Position numbers and translations under genes: made by a program
Shown here: one piece after another, positions 63,052-64,000 of the stretch
Position numbering within the stretch: position 1 is the stretch's first letter
Layout of the letters: each line of letters opens with the position of its first letter
DNA from: Prinia subflava
Lineage: Eukaryota; Chordata; Aves; Passeriformes; Cisticolidae
Direction of reading: 5' to 3'
NCBI RefSeq assembly: GCF_021018805.1
Contig: NC_086250.1
Span: 62,621,322 to 62,685,321 of the forward strand
DNA length: 64,000 nucleotides
Notes under the pieces: model-generated
Database searches by the model: none
What the model saw: only the letters and a program-made list of their open reading frames with translations
Told to the model about the DNA's origin: nothing

Positions 63052-63663
63052 CCCGGCCCGCGGGCCCTGCCCCGGCAGCCTCAGCTCCTCCTGCCCCGGC
63101 AGCCTCAGCTCCTCCCGTCCCGGTACCGGGCCCGTTCCCCGGCAGCCTCAGCTCCTCCCGACCCGGCCCGCGGGCCCTGCCCCGGCAGCCTCAGCTCCTC
63201 CCGCCCCGGCAGCCTCAGCTCCTCCTGCCCCGGTACCGGGCCCTGCCCTGGCAGCCTCAGCTCCTCCCGCCCCGGCAGCCTCAGCTCCTCCCGCCCCGGC
63301 AGCCTCAGCTCCTCCTGTCCCGGTACCGGGCCCGTTCCCCGGCAGCCTCAGCTCCTCCTGCCCCGGTACCGGGCCCGTTCCCCGGCAGCCTCAGCTCCTC
63401 CTGCCCCGGCAGCCTCAGCTCCTCCTGCCCCGGTACCGGGCCCTGCCCTGGCAGCCTCAGCTCCTCCTGCCCCGGCAGCCTCAGCTCCTCCTGCCCCGGT
63501 ACCGGGCCCTGCCCCGGCAGCCTCAGCCCCTCCTGCCCCGGTACCGGGCCCTGCCCCGGCAGCCTCAGCTCCTCCTGCCCCGGTACCGGGCCCTGCCCCG
63601 GCAGCCTCAGCTCCTCCTGTCCCGGTACCGGGCCCTGCCCCGGCAGCCTCAGCTCCTCCTGCC
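63052..63663. repeat. GC-rich minisatellite with two interleaved modules
   Basis: A tandem array of about 612 bases. Module A is 24 bases (CCCGGCAGCCTCAGCTCCTC + CTGC), with about 17 copies. Module B is 18-19 bases (CCCGGTACCGGGCCCTGC, or a form ending CCCGTTC), with nine copies, plus two variants in which GGTACC is replaced by GGCCCGC (63052 and about 63171). The commonest higher-order unit is A+B, 42 bases, with some AA and AAA runs, as produced by unequal exchange or slippage. Each standard B holds the perfect 12-base palindrome CCCGGTACCGGG. Several frames on both strands are open because the array has no T/A-rich codons. The minus strand is G-rich, with repeated GGGG and GGG runs. Confidence 0.95.
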
Positions 63664-64000
63664 TGGCACTGCCTCACGCAGCCACCGAGAGACCCGAACC
63701 TGTCACTTCCCATCTCCTCCCTTTTCCTACCACTCTGAGCAAAGCCCTTTCCTCCTGTGTGACTCAAACACACAAGTTTACCAGGGTCTGTAAATCCATT
63801 TTATTGTTAGTTTGTTCAGAAATTACAGATTCTGACCCTTTAGCCAGAATCTTGCTTCAGGTATGAGCTAAGTTCCGTCTCTTTAAGTGAAAAACATCAC
63901 AATTCAACGATTACCCCAATTTAATTTGCCTCCTGGTATGCTGTATGCAAGGTCTTTTAGCTGAAGATATGTCACCTTTCTTACTTTTAACTTTTTGTAA
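63664..64000. other. right flank of the minisatellite
   Basis: GC falls away within about 60 bases and the sequence returns to AT-rich unique DNA. No gene or repeat is recognised. Confidence 0.6.

Noticed and set aside
63348..63773. 141-codon minus-strand open frame of Gly/Ala repeats
   Set aside because: The antisense reading of the same minisatellite. Both strands being open is a sign of a compositional artefact.
62966..63793. 275-codon plus-strand open frame, the longest in the window
   Set aside because: Most of it is the minisatellite, whose modules contain no stop codons in several frames. It starts at a TTG in the listed form, and the peptide is a Pro/Ala/Gly/Ser/Leu repeat. Length here reflects composition.
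1..64000. CRISPR arrays, bacterial operons, tRNA and rRNA genes
   Set aside because: No regularly spaced repeats with unique spacers, no tRNA-like T-loop and anticodon arrangement and no rRNA sequence was seen. The composition and CR1 content indicate a vertebrate nuclear genome.

Overview
The window reads as a non-coding, AT-rich stretch of a vertebrate nuclear genome, most likely a bird. The main evidence is the repeat content. Four clear CR1-type LINE retroposon fragments (about 0.4 to 1 kb each) and two smaller likely relics are present. I saw no Alu, B1 or L1-like sequence and no bacterial-type operon structure. The remaining sequence is unique AT-rich DNA with microsatellites and homopolymer tracts, as expected of a gene-poor intergenic or long-intron region. 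A bird is favoured by CR1 dominance plus low repeat density, but another sauropsid cannot be excluded from sequence alone.

Layout. Positions 1-840 carry the most gene-like short signal: a long pyrimidine tract and AG acceptor, a 25-codon open stretch ending in tandem stops, then an AATAAA with a GT-rich downstream element. I read it as a possible last exon of a plus-strand gene that enters from the left. A (GGAT)n microsatellite follows at 1906-2001. From 2 to 13 kb the DNA is unique and non-coding, with a GC-raised patch at 10.8-11.1 kb. A compact CpG island at about 13.02-13.33 kb is the best promoter or first-exon candidate. A second small CpG-rich patch lies at 20.87-21.05 kb.

CR1 fragments lie at 17.28-17.70 kb (minus), 34.01-34.98 kb (minus, reverse-transcriptase region), 38.74-39.52 kb (plus, C-terminal end of ORF2) and 55.44-56.30 kb (minus). 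All carry stops or frameshifts and are dead. A CR1 3'-tail relic is likely near 1.64 kb and an older amniote retroposon near 47.7 kb. Two further isolated acceptor-plus-open-frame candidates are at 41.04 kb and 57.88 kb. Stretches around 42.6-43.1 and 49.8-50.1 kb look like candidate conserved non-coding elements.

The right end is the most unusual part. A GC-rich minisatellite at 63,052-63,663 is built from about 17 copies of a 24-bp module interspersed with about 11 copies of an 18-19-bp module, nine of which contain a perfect 12-bp palindrome. It is open in several frames on both strands, which I attribute to composition rather than coding.

I found no complete protein-coding gene, tRNA, rRNA, CRISPR array or intact mobile element, and nothing that supports a new multi-gene system. 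Most open frames in the window are short chance frames in AT-rich DNA, or lie in CR1 relics or the minisatellite.
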